From: Sphingobacterium bovistauri
GTDB taxonomy: Bacteria; Bacteroidota; Bacteroidia; Sphingobacteriales; Sphingobacteriaceae
Direction of reading: 5' to 3'
Length of the DNA stretch: 64,000 bases
NCBI RefSeq assembly: GCF_020295405.1
Contig: NZ_JADEYP010000005.1
Span: forward strand, 1-64,000
Numbering within the stretch: position 1 is the first letter of the stretch; the number at the start of each line of letters is the position of its first letter. The notes below the pieces were generated by a model. That model saw nothing but the letters and a program-made list of their open reading frames with translations, was not told the origin of the DNA and made no database searches. Made by a program: the position numbers and the translations under genes. Shown one piece after another: positions 1-7,967 of this stretch.

Positions 1-158
1 CAGAATTGTTTTATCTAAAAAAATATACTTCTATTTTTGAGTTAGCTAAAGATATTAGAGAATATATAAAGTATTATAATAACGAAAGAATACGAATTAA
101 TTTAAATGGAATGAGCCCGGTGGAATACCGAGCTCATTATATCAAAAACATTGTATAA
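1..158 (+). CDS. IS3-family (IS150-type) transposase OrfB, C-terminal fragment
   Basis: This is the last 52 codons of a DDE integrase; the start lies outside the window. The reading frame begins at base 3 and ends with TAA at 156-158. The C-terminal sequence YYNNERIRINLNGMSPVEYR is the typical end of the rve integrase domain in IS3-family OrfB proteins (the YxNxxRxHxxLxxxSPxEY pattern). Five bases after the stop comes a likely IS end, which supports an insertion-sequence origin. Whether the element is intact cannot be judged from here. Confidence 0.85.
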   Translation, partial: ELFYLKKYTSIFELAKDIREYIKYYNNERIRINLNGMSPVEYRAHYIKNIV

Positions 159-162
159 AGTC

Positions 163-186
163 GTCCAACTTTTGGGGGTCAGTCCA
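163..186 (+). mobile_element. right end (terminal inverted repeat) of an IS3/IS150-type element
   Basis: Read on the minus strand this segment begins TGGACTGACCCCC and continues AAAAGTTGGAC, the pattern I know from the ends of IS150-group elements. It follows the transposase stop codon directly, as expected for the right IR. The left end is outside the window, so the target-site duplication cannot be checked. Confidence 0.7.
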
Positions 187-205
187 TTTGAAAGCCTTTT
201 TTATT

Positions 206-1504
206 TTATTGTTTGTATAGAATCCTGAACTTAATTGAATTCTCAATTTCCTTCAATTGTTTGATAAGCTTTTTATCATAATTTGCATCAATATCTGTAA
301 CTACATAACCCAAATCGCCACGTGTCATTAGGAATTGAGATAAGATGTTGATATGATTATCAGCGTATATATTATTGATCTTAGCCAAAATACCTGGAAC
401 ATTTTTGTGAATGTGCAGTAGACGGTGACCTTTTAATTTTTTAGGTAGTATTAGATGTGGGAAGTTACGACTTTGGTCTGTATCCCCGTTGTTGATAAAA
501 TCAGCCATACGGCGTGGTACAAATTCAGCATTTGTCTGTTTTTCTTTTTTATCATCAAAAATAACAATCCCCTTTTGTGCACATAATGTTCGGCTTACAT
601 AACCCTTCACGTCACCTAAATAACCTAGGGTTTTCAATTTGTCAGCACGAGATAATTGTTCATTAGAGATTTGTATACCATTACCTAATAGTAACATGCC
701 TACATCTTTGGTGTATTTTTCTTCGAATGTATCTTTAATACGAATAGAAAACCCATCACGCTTTAATATGTGTGCTGATATTTCTGGAACATCACCAACG
801 ATAAGACAAAGAATGCGGTTTTTGGGGTATGATATAGCAGATGGTAAATGATTGACGTATAAGAATTCATCAAAGCTTGGGGTTACGTGATCCGCTTTAT
901 CGGTTACACTTTTGCGCGATATGTTTTCTGTGAAAGCGAAAAACTTCTCTATCAAACCTGATTCTTTCAGTTGAAAATCTGAGTATCCGTCGCCGATACC
1001 GAAAATTCGACCTTGAATGTTCAGGTCTTTTAATAACTGTACTTTTCCTCCTTCATTAGATAAAGGGTTTGTATCATCGTATCCAATAATATTTCCTTCT
1101 TTATCGAATTTAAATGTGTTCGCGTAGATATTCTCTTCTTTGATTCCATAAGGTGATACTACAGGAATAATGAATTCTTTGAAACCACCTGAAACAATCC
1201 ATGCGGTATCTGAATTCTGTTTGAAAAACTCACGATTTCGATCAAATGATTTAGAAACTTTTTTCTTTAAATGCTTGATAAGCAATTGTAAGTGAGATTT
1301 ATTTGCCTTAAGTAGAGCAATTCTACCAGCAAGAGCTTCTCTGAATGAAATCTTACCTTCCATGGCTAAGTTGGTAAAGCGCTCGATCTCCTTGTAAACC
1401 TTTTCTTGATCTGGACTACCTTCTAATGATATACGAGCCAATTCATCTAAGGCTTCCACCTGTGTGAATGTGCTATCGAAATCAATGATGTAATAATTTT
1501 TCAC
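206..1504 (-). CDS. serB: phosphoserine phosphatase (HAD-IB) fused to a Rossmann-less SerA-like regulatory region with ACT domain
   Basis: The N-terminal half (residues 1-210) is a HAD-superfamily phosphatase: the nucleophile motif DFDST gives Asp8 and Asp10, and GDGYSD near residue 172 is the acidic metal-binding motif. It should hydrolyse O-phosphoserine in the last step of serine biosynthesis. From about residue 230 the protein resembles the substrate-binding lobe of D-3-phosphoglycerate dehydrogenase. The dehydrogenase NAD-binding Rossmann domain appears to be missing, and the sequence resumes at FINNGDTDQSRNFP, a SerA-like linker. Residues 360-430 form an ACT domain (HIHKNVPGILAKIN), the usual serine-sensing module. 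The inference is a phosphatase carrying a serine-sensing regulatory piece. The gene lies 5 bases downstream of the epimerase on the same strand. Confidence 0.8.
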   Translation of the reverse strand: MKNYYIIDFDSTFTQVEALDELARISLEGSPDQEKVYKEIERFTNLAMEGKISFREALAGRIALLKANKSHLQLLIKHLKKKVSKSFDRNREFFKQNSDTAWIVSGGFKEFIIPVVSPYGIKEENIYANTFKFDKEGNIIGYDDTNPLSNEGGKVQLLKDLNIQGRIFGIGDGYSDFQLKESGLIEKFFAFTENISRKSVTDKADHVTPSFDEFLYVNHLPSAISYPKNRILCLIVGDVPEISAHILKRDGFSIRIKDTFEEKYTKDVGMLLLGNGIQISNEQLSRADKLKTLGYLGDVKGYVSRTLCAQKGIVIFDDKKEKQTNAEFVPRRMADFINNGDTDQSRNFPHLILPKKLKGHRLLHIHKNVPGILAKINNIYADNHINILSQFLMTRGDLGYVVTDIDANYDKKLIKQLKEIENSIKFRILYKQ

Positions 1505-1509
1505 GATGT

Positions 1510-2490
1510 TTAGATTGTTTGTGTTTTGTTATAATATGTGTTAGCTATTTCTTTCAACGTACTATCCAATGGTATGAACGTATAATCAATAGCAGTGGTG
1601 ATTTTTTCATTCGAGTAGGCTAGTAATTCGGATGCCGCTCGCGCAGACTCTTCAGTGATTACTGGTTTTTTGCCTGTTATTTTAGACATTATTTTTGCAG
1701 CTCTCCATGCTATAGAAAGCATCAGGCTATTTGCCTTGATTGTTGGTGGTTTTTTGTCAATTAGTACTGCAATACGACTTAATAAATCCTTATTGCTGAT
1801 GTTTTCAGAATTTAGAATAAAGCGCTCGCCTGCGACACTACTATTCATCAATTGAATCATGATGTTTGTCACATCTACAACATCCACAATGCCTACAGAA
1901 CCAGCTGTAAATATTTTTATACCATTGTTAACCAATTCGAAGATAGCTCCCGAACCTTTTTTATAGGATCCAATTCCCATAATGACAGATGGATTGACGA
2001 TAACTGCCTCTAGCCCTTCATTGATACCACGCCAAACTTCCAACTCTCCTTTATATTTTGAAAGGGCATAGTTGGACATTTTTGGGTCATATTCCCATTT
2101 GTCGGCTTCGTTTACTGGTTTTTTATTTTTGCTTGAACCTAATGCTGCAATAGAACTTACATGTACAAGCCTTGCTCGGTGCTCAAGACATAGGTTGACA
2201 ATATGTGAAGTACCATCAACATTGACAGAGTATAATTCTTGAATATCTTCTTTCTGATAGGACACCTTGGCGGCACAATGATATACTTGTGAGATGTCGT
2301 GAAATATATCTGCTAAAGCAAAATAATCAGTTACATCTGCATCTACCCATTGTATAAGCGACGAAGATTTCAAAAAATCTGGAATAGCAGAAGATGCTCG
2401 TTTAGTCGCCACAATGGCATTTCCTTGTTCGATTAACAATTTTATGAGCGTCGATCCTAAAAAACCTGTTCCTCCTGTTACTAATATCAC
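1510..2490 (-). CDS. NAD-dependent epimerase/dehydratase (extended SDR)
   Basis: A 326-residue extended short-chain dehydrogenase. The N-terminal VTGGTGFLGS is the GxxGxxG nucleotide-binding loop, and YALSKYKGE near residue 153 supplies the catalytic YxxxK pair, with HVSSIAALG as the preceding Ser-containing strand. It resembles the dihydroflavonol reductase-like/nucleoside-sugar epimerase group. The substrate cannot be told from sequence. The stop lies 5 bases before the serB-like gene, so the two are probably co-transcribed. A promoter match TATATTTG sits 30 bases upstream. Confidence 0.8.
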   Translation of the reverse strand: MILVTGGTGFLGSTLIKLLIEQGNAIVATKRASSAIPDFLKSSSLIQWVDADVTDYFALADIFHDISQVYHCAAKVSYQKEDIQELYSVNVDGTSHIVNLCLEHRARLVHVSSIAALGSSKNKKPVNEADKWEYDPKMSNYALSKYKGELEVWRGINEGLEAVIVNPSVIMGIGSYKKGSGAIFELVNNGIKIFTAGSVGIVDVVDVTNIMIQLMNSSVAGERFILNSENISNKDLLSRIAVLIDKKPPTIKANSLMLSIAWRAAKIMSKITGKKPVITEESARAASELLAYSNEKITTAIDYTFIPLDSTLKEIANTYYNKTQTI

Positions 2491-2519
2491 GTGATTTTTG
2501 AATTATTTTTTTAGCTATT

Positions 2520-2527
2520 CAAATATA
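2520..2527 (-). promoter_or_regulatory. Bacteroidota -7 promoter element for the epimerase-serB operon
   Basis: On the minus strand the sequence is TATATTTG, an exact TAnnTTTG match to the Bacteroidota housekeeping promoter. It lies 30 bases before the epimerase start codon, leaving a leader of about 20 bases. Confidence 0.5.
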
Positions 2528-2633
2528 GATTTTTAGGCTATGGAAAGCAAACGATGGTGAAAGAATGTTAAATCTTAAAGTACGAGTTTTTTATTTCGTT
2601 TTTCTTAGTATTTTTACCTTAAAATCAAATTAT

Positions 2634-3611
2634 ATGAACTTAAGGTTTTTTCTGTTACTTTTTGTATTAATTCAGTTTAGCTGTAAGGATGATAAGGTTA
2701 AACCCAAGGAAGATAAAAAAGAACCAGAAGAATTGAATATTGAGCTTGCTGAAAAAGTGGTGACTTCAACCGAATTATATCCAGATGAAGAAACTTTTGA
2801 AAGCATATATCCTGGAAGTATACTAAATTTAAAGTCAAACAATAAAAGGTTAGAAATTAATGCGTTTAAAGATTTTAGTCCTCTTCCTGTTCGTTTGGTT
2901 TCTATGAATTCAAATAATAGTTTAGAAATTATACCTTCATTTATAGGAACGCAGGAATTTTTGAAAGGGATAAAGAAATCTTCTTATCCATTCTCTATAT
3001 CTAGTCGTTCTTGGAGTAAAATAGTGGATTACAGGGTGTTGTTAAATGCCCAAATGCCAAGTAGTGATCTAGTAAGTTTTTTTAAGTTATTAGATCATAA
3101 TGAACCAACTTATATTATCAAGCATGCAAAGACAACTTTGCTGAGTTTTGCGAAACAGATTGATAATACATTAATTATGGAGCTTCCACGAAAAACAGAA
3201 TTAATTTCATTAGAAGAACAGAAAAAAAATGCGGAAAATGATTTGTATTATATTTCAATCGTGTCTTATGGATTGAGTTATGTTAAGATTGTAGAGTCTG
3301 ATTTGCCTGAGGACAAACTAAAATCAGCTTTAGAAAAGCTAAGCTTATCGGAGATTTTAACGAATGATGATATTAAAGTCATTGAAAAATCATCCATGAC
3401 AATATTACTTCGGACAAGTGCGTATAAGCATCCTTTGTTAAAAAAGGCAAAGGGATATAAGGAAATTCAAGCGCTCACTGCAGATTTCAACGAAATGCTT
3501 AAGAACTCTGTGGGTGTGCATACTTATCCAATTTATTATTTTGCTAGAAGCTTGAAAGATTTTTCTCCATTTAGTCATACCTACGCGAATCAGTTTTTTG
3601 TAGAAAAATAG
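2634..3611 (+). CDS. hypothetical lipoprotein
   Basis: I do not recognise the family. The start is set at the ATG at 2634 because it gives a clean lipoprotein signal: MNLRFFLLLFVLIQFSC, with the lipobox FSC at residue 17, then the charged linker KDDKVKPKEDKKEPEE. An ATG 69 bases upstream (2565) would add a residue stretch with no role. The mature part (about 310 residues) is mixed alpha/beta without obvious repeats or catalytic motifs. It is transcribed divergently from the epimerase gene and stands alone. Outer-membrane or periplasmic location is inferred from the lipobox. Confidence 0.65.
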   Translation: MNLRFFLLLFVLIQFSCKDDKVKPKEDKKEPEELNIELAEKVVTSTELYPDEETFESIYPGSILNLKSNNKRLEINAFKDFSPLPVRLVSMNSNNSLEIIPSFIGTQEFLKGIKKSSYPFSISSRSWSKIVDYRVLLNAQMPSSDLVSFFKLLDHNEPTYIIKHAKTTLLSFAKQIDNTLIMELPRKTELISLEEQKKNAENDLYYISIVSYGLSYVKIVESDLPEDKLKSALEKLSLSEILTNDDIKVIEKSSMTILLRTSAYKHPLLKKAKGYKEIQALTADFNEMLKNSVGVHTYPIYYFARSLKDFSPFSHTYANQFFVEK

Positions 3612-3714
3612 TGATTAAAAGTTCTGAATACATATTTTAAAAAACAAGCTATTAAATGCATATTTGTATAGCTATATACCATTATATAGTTATCGTTATT
3701 AATAATTTCCAAAT

Positions 3715-4902
3715 ATGTCATTAGCAGATTTTTTTTCACCTATACAATTGTCTAATATTTCCTCCAAAGGGCAATACCTTAATTCTCAATTTGGCCAAGT
3801 TTTTCAAATCTATGAGGATGAGTTTCCAAATTGGGAGGAAGAAGAAAACAAACCGAATTTGGTAATTATAGGGATCGAGGAAGATCGTGCTGCTGTAAAT
3901 AATAAGGGTACAGCTAAGGCACCAAATGCTGTGCGTAAACACTTGTATGATTTATATCAAGGGGATTATAAAATCAGAATAGCTGATTTCGGTAATATAA
4001 AAGCAGGTGAAACTGTTAACGATACTTATGCTGCCTTTAAGTTGGTTGTTGAAGAGCTAATTAAGAAGAATATCGTTCCGATTATTATTGGTGGTGGTCA
4101 GGATTTAACGTATGCACAGTACAGGGGGTACGAAAACCTCGAACAACGGGTGGAGGTTGCTGTTGTAGATGCAAAGTTTGATTTAGATCAAGAACATACT
4201 GAAGATATGCCGTTGAATTCGCAGACGTATTTGAATCATCTGATATTACATCAACCTGATTATTTATTCAATTTAAATAATGTCGCTTATCAGACATATT
4301 TAGTGAGTAAAGAATCTATCAATATGTACGACAAGTTGTTCTTTAATGCACAACGTGTGGGAATGATCGCTGGAAAATTAGATCAGGCAGAGCCAATCAT
4401 TCGCGCAGCCGATATGGTAAGTTTTGATATAGGCGCAATACGTGCTTCTGAAGCTCCAGGGAATGCTAATGCGGTACCGAATGGTCTCTTTGGTGACGAA
4501 GCATGTCAATTGGCTCGTTATGCTGGTATGTCAGATAAATGTAGTTCAATAGGTTTTTATGAATTTAATCCTACATTTGACCCTATGGAGCAAACAGCTA
4601 TGTTGGTTTCACAGATGATCTGGTGTTTCATAGATGGCTATTACAACCGTAAAAATGACGCTCCTTTAATTCCGAAATCTGCCTATATCATATATCGTAC
4701 ACCATTAGAAAATGAAGATCATGAGTTGGTATTTGTGAAGAGCAAAAAATCAGATAGATGGTGGATGCAAGTTCCTTATTTTGGTACTAAATCTGTCAAT
4801 GAACGGTTCTATTTAGTACCTTGTAGATACGAAGATTATCAAATGGCGGTGGCAGGCGAAATGCCAGACCTATGGTGGCGAACTCATCAAAAATTACAAT
4901 AA
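3715..4902 (+). CDS. arginase/formimidoylglutamase-family protein with altered metal site
   Basis: The fold markers of ureohydrolases are present: IIIGGGQDLTYAQYRG, then DAKFDLD, then SFDIGAIRASEAPG and the late GFYEFNP. In active arginases and formimidoylglutamases these are GGGHE/D, DAHxD and SFDxDxxDP and hold two Mn ions. Here the His of the first motif is Gln, the His of the second is Phe, and the second Asp of the third is Gly. Hydrolase activity on a guanidino or formimino group is therefore doubtful. At 395 residues it is longer than the usual 300-350. It is followed by a strong terminator at 4910-4933, so it is a single-gene unit. Annotation pipelines usually name such proteins formimidoylglutamase, and that name may be wrong. 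Confidence 0.75.
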   Translation: MSLADFFSPIQLSNISSKGQYLNSQFGQVFQIYEDEFPNWEEEENKPNLVIIGIEEDRAAVNNKGTAKAPNAVRKHLYDLYQGDYKIRIADFGNIKAGETVNDTYAAFKLVVEELIKKNIVPIIIGGGQDLTYAQYRGYENLEQRVEVAVVDAKFDLDQEHTEDMPLNSQTYLNHLILHQPDYLFNLNNVAYQTYLVSKESINMYDKLFFNAQRVGMIAGKLDQAEPIIRAADMVSFDIGAIRASEAPGNANAVPNGLFGDEACQLARYAGMSDKCSSIGFYEFNPTFDPMEQTAMLVSQMIWCFIDGYYNRKNDAPLIPKSAYIIYRTPLENEDHELVFVKSKKSDRWWMQVPYFGTKSVNERFYLVPCRYEDYQMAVAGEMPDLWWRTHQKLQ

Positions 4903-4909
4903 TGCGGAG

Positions 4910-4933
4910 TGGTCTTAATTAAGACCATTTTTT
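4910..4933 (+). terminator. rho-independent terminator after the arginase-family gene
   Basis: A perfect 18-base palindrome, TGGTCTTAATTAAGACCA, is followed at once by six T residues. It lies 8 bases after the stop codon and upstream of the chosen rmuC start at 4996. This argues against using the earlier in-frame start inside the hairpin. Confidence 0.85.
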
Positions 4934-4995
4934 ATTTGTCTTATACTAAAAGTAATTTCTTGTCCAGAATATGGGCATCTAAAACATTCTCTGAT

Positions 4996-6318
4996 ATGGA
5001 TACTATCTTAATAGCTATAATTATCGTATTAGCTTTACTTAATATTTTCTTGTTGTTGCAAAAGGCTAAATCAGTTTCAAGAGGTGAGCATGAGAATTTA
5101 CGTCAGCAGAAACAAGAATTGGATATTGAGCATGCGAAAATACAACAGTTTGCAGATATACAAATGAAAGAAAGGGAAGACCTCAAACGTTTATTAGAGC
5201 GTGAAAAAAATGAACGTAATGCACTAGAACGTACATTGGAGGGAACGAATGCTTATTTGCAAGCGCAACAAGACAAATTTGAAGAACAAAAAATAGAAAT
5301 AGAACGTACCAAATCTCAATTCAACAATGAATTTCAGTTATTGGCCAATAAAATTCTAGAAGAAAAGACACAGAAGTTTACGGCGTTAAACCAAGAATAT
5401 TTGGGTATAATATTAGATCCACTAAAAGAAAAAATTAAGACTTTTGAAGAGAAAGTTGAGAAGTCATATATGCAGGAGTCTGCTGAACGGAATGTGTTAA
5501 AGGGAGTAGTAGAACAATTGATGCAACAAAGCTTGCAAATAAAGGATGAGGCTAATAATTTGACACGCGCACTGAAAGGAGATTCTAAAAAGCAAGGAAA
5601 TTGGGGGGAAGTCATCTTAGAGCGTGTATTAGAGCGTTCAGGATTAACCAAGGATCAAGAATATAGACTACAAGTTTCTTTACAAGATGAGCACGGCAGA
5701 AGATCACAGCCTGATGCTATCATTGATTTACCCGATGATAAGCATTTGGTAGTAGACTCTAAAGTTTCTTTGCTGGCTTATGATAATTATATTAATGCTG
5801 AGTCGGAGGAAGAATTAAATATGCACTTAAAATTGCATGTGCAATCTATAGAAAATCATGTAAAAGAGCTTTCTGCTAAGAATTATCATACTTTGTACGG
5901 TATACATTCACCAGATTTTGTGTTGTTATTTATGCCTATTGAGTCCGCTCTGAGTTTGGCAGTCATGCACAGGCCGGAGCTGTTTTCAGATGCTTGGGAT
6001 AGGAGGGTAGTAATTGTGAGTCCTTCGACTTTATTAGCAACATTGCGGACTATTGCTTCGATGTGGAAGCAAGAGCGTCAAAACCGTAATGTATTGGAAA
6101 TAGCACGTGAAGCTGGGGCATTATATGATAAGTTTGTAGGGTTTTTGACGGATATGCAACAAATACAAATGCACCTGAATAAAGCATCCGAAAAGCACGA
6201 AGAAGCTATGAAAAAACTATCCACAGGCGCAGGAAATGTGGTGAGACGTGTGGAAAATCTAAAATCTCTTGGTGCAAAAGCTAATAAGCAAATTGATGAT
6301 AAATACTTAGACTCTTAA
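4996..6318 (+). CDS. rmuC: DNA recombination protein RmuC homologue
   Basis: 440 residues from the ATG at 4996. The N-terminus MDTILIAIIIVLALLNIFLLL is one membrane anchor, followed by a coiled coil to about residue 135 (rich in E, K, Q and R). The conserved RmuC domain comes after it, with KGDSKKQGNWGEVILERVLERSGL and the nuclease-like stretch DAIIDLPDDKHLVVDSKVSL (PD-(D/E)xK-like Asp and DSK). RmuC limits inversion at short inverted repeats in E. coli. A GTG start at 4909 is open but falls inside the preceding terminator hairpin, so it is rejected. Confidence 0.88.
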   Translation: MDTILIAIIIVLALLNIFLLLQKAKSVSRGEHENLRQQKQELDIEHAKIQQFADIQMKEREDLKRLLEREKNERNALERTLEGTNAYLQAQQDKFEEQKIEIERTKSQFNNEFQLLANKILEEKTQKFTALNQEYLGIILDPLKEKIKTFEEKVEKSYMQESAERNVLKGVVEQLMQQSLQIKDEANNLTRALKGDSKKQGNWGEVILERVLERSGLTKDQEYRLQVSLQDEHGRRSQPDAIIDLPDDKHLVVDSKVSLLAYDNYINAESEEELNMHLKLHVQSIENHVKELSAKNYHTLYGIHSPDFVLLFMPIESALSLAVMHRPELFSDAWDRRVVIVSPSTLLATLRTIASMWKQERQNRNVLEIAREAGALYDKFVGFLTDMQQIQMHLNKASEKHEEAMKKLSTGAGNVVRRVENLKSLGAKANKQIDDKYLDS

Positions 6319-6454
6319 ATTGTCTAATTACGAACAATAGGACATATTGTGTTTCGTGAATATCGTTATATTGTAACTTTATGGTTGTTGACTATAACAA
6401 TTTAGGCAATAGGAGTTTGAGTAGTCTAGTATAATAATATTACTTCTCAATAGA

Positions 6455-6497
6455 GATAAAGGAGAGACAGAGTTTCTCCTTTATCTTGTGTTTTTTA
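6455..6497 (+). terminator. rho-independent terminator between rmuC and the convergent lipoprotein gene
   Basis: The arms GATAAAGGAGA (6455-6465) and TCTCCTTTATC (6475-6485) pair perfectly around a 9-base loop and are followed by TTGTGTTTTTT. It can end rmuC transcription. The T-run is on the plus strand only. Confidence 0.75.
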
Positions 6498-6512
6498 AGG
6501 ATTTAATAATTT

Positions 6513-7667
6513 TTAATTAGTTCCCTGTAGATAAACTGAAACTGGAATATACCCTTGATTTTCTGGAAATGTAGCTTTTTCCACAAGAATTCTAAACGTA
6601 TGAGTGCCAGCATTTATATTTCCAAGTTCAATTACTCTAATAGGAATAGCATCGCCAGGACACCAGTTGCTAAAAGAAGCCCACACTTCGTCTGTTCTTG
6701 GAAACTGGCTATATATACCATTCCCTTGGGTATTGTATTTACGGAAAGGTTCACACGATTTTCCGCCAGGTATGTAAGTCAATTTTAATTGATTATCGAA
6801 ATAGATATTGTGAACACGTCTAGTATATTCTTCTCCATTTGCGTTTGCACCATGGTTAGAGGTGATTAAATAGAGTTTAGCATTTTTAATATCCTTATCC
6901 AATGTAATTGAAATAGTTTTTTCAGCACCTAATGATGTTTTGTTTTTGTGATTTAATTCATTGTCATTGCCATCTCCTTCCATTTTAATATAGGATAAAC
7001 TGGTTAACTGTACAGCTGGGCTTTTTACAGCTGGACTAGGAGTAGAGCTGAATGTTAAGGTACCATAGAAAGTAGAATTATCGCCTTTACACCCTGCAAT
7101 TTCATTATTGGCGGCATAGCTTACACCAAATACAGAAAAACCAACCCATATATCATATGTTGAGCGAATAATTTCGTCTTTTACGAGTTGACCAATATTA
7201 TTAATACTGAATGAATAGGGTGCATAATTTGGTGTTTTATTTTTGTCCATGAATGGTGTGATAAATCTACCAACCTCGATATTTTTAGCTTCCGTTTCGC
7301 TGTATGGCTTGCCCTTTGGTACTAGGGATAGATATACACGTCCTATTCTATCATAATTATCACATGCAGCGACGATGCCAATGTCCATCTTTAAATCGTT
7401 GCCAATTTTGGTAAGTTCATCACTTGATAGTTTTTTGACATATAATGAATTATTTATTCTCTGTACTCCATTTGGGACAGCAGAAGTATTTAGTGCATCA
7501 TATCCTGTATAGAACAAAATGTTGTCAAATACCTTGAAGGTTCCTCCTTTGCCTTCTAGCTGTCCTGTGGATGGTGTTGTGGCATCATTTTGAATTGTTT
7601 TGCCCTTCTCACATGAGAAAAGTAGCGTCAAACATACTGCATTGAAAATTGCTATCAGTCTTTTCAT
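6513..7667 (-). CDS. PNGase F-like peptide-N-glycosidase lipoprotein
   Basis: A 384-residue lipoprotein; MKRLIAIFNAVCLTLLFSC ends in lipobox FSC (Cys19). The body matches the two-domain jelly-roll amidase PNGase F of Elizabethkingia, which cleaves N-glycans from asparagine. Residues 102-113 (CDNYDRIGRVYL) align with CDEWDRYANVYV around the catalytic Asp60. GRFITPF (133-139) aligns with GRFITPY. GEEYTRRVH (278-286) aligns with the region of catalytic Glu206, giving Glu280. SNWCPGDAIPIR (333-344) aligns with AGWCPGMAVPTR. The third active-site acid (Glu118 in PNGase F) appears to be Asp172 in TYDIW. The protein likely acts on the cell surface or in the periplasm. It is a single gene with an upstream palindrome and no linked glycan genes. 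Confidence 0.8.
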   Translation of the reverse strand: MKRLIAIFNAVCLTLLFSCEKGKTIQNDATTPSTGQLEGKGGTFKVFDNILFYTGYDALNTSAVPNGVQRINNSLYVKKLSSDELTKIGNDLKMDIGIVAACDNYDRIGRVYLSLVPKGKPYSETEAKNIEVGRFITPFMDKNKTPNYAPYSFSINNIGQLVKDEIIRSTYDIWVGFSVFGVSYAANNEIAGCKGDNSTFYGTLTFSSTPSPAVKSPAVQLTSLSYIKMEGDGNDNELNHKNKTSLGAEKTISITLDKDIKNAKLYLITSNHGANANGEEYTRRVHNIYFDNQLKLTYIPGGKSCEPFRKYNTQGNGIYSQFPRTDEVWASFSNWCPGDAIPIRVIELGNINAGTHTFRILVEKATFPENQGYIPVSVYLQGTN

Positions 7668-7775
7668 AATAAAAATTGTTAATGTAGTTAATTAAATTAC
7701 TTGCTAAAATAATAAAAAAGTTAACTTTATGAAAAAAATATTTTATTATGTTATTATTTATAATTCCTTGTGGTT

Positions 7776-7800
7776 AACTGTTTTTTGTCAAAAAACAGTT
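7776..7800. promoter_or_regulatory. perfect inverted repeat upstream of the PNGase F-like gene
   Basis: The arms AACTGTTTTTTG and CAAAAAACAGTT are exactly complementary around one T (25 bases). They lie about 110 bases upstream of the PNGase F-like start codon and 168 bases downstream of ggt. It could be an operator or a hairpin in a long leader. The rest of the 300-base gap (7668-7967) is AT-rich, with only the terminator at 7905-7947. Confidence 0.4.
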
Positions 7801-7904
7801 ATGGTATAAAGTGTTTAATTATGTCTGATTCTTCATTTTATTTATGATGATAGATTGCATAATGCAAAAATTAGAGATGAAGTGTTTTGTTGCTAAGGAA
7901 AAAA

Positions 7905-7947
7905 TAAAAAACGAGTCAATGGTTATTAACCATTGACTCGTTTTTTA
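7905..7947 (-). terminator. terminator of ggt (bidirectional shape)
   Basis: Arms of 14 bases (7911-7924 and 7928-7941, ACGAGTCAATGGTT and its complement) surround the loop ATT. They are flanked by six A on the left and six T on the right, so it works on either strand. It lies just after the ggt stop codon on the minus strand. Confidence 0.85.
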
Positions 7948-7967
7948 ATAAAATTTGTACTGTTTTT

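Noticed and set aside
4909..4995. Upstream GTG start for rmuC
   Set aside because: It lies inside a strong terminator hairpin and adds 29 residues before the natural membrane anchor.
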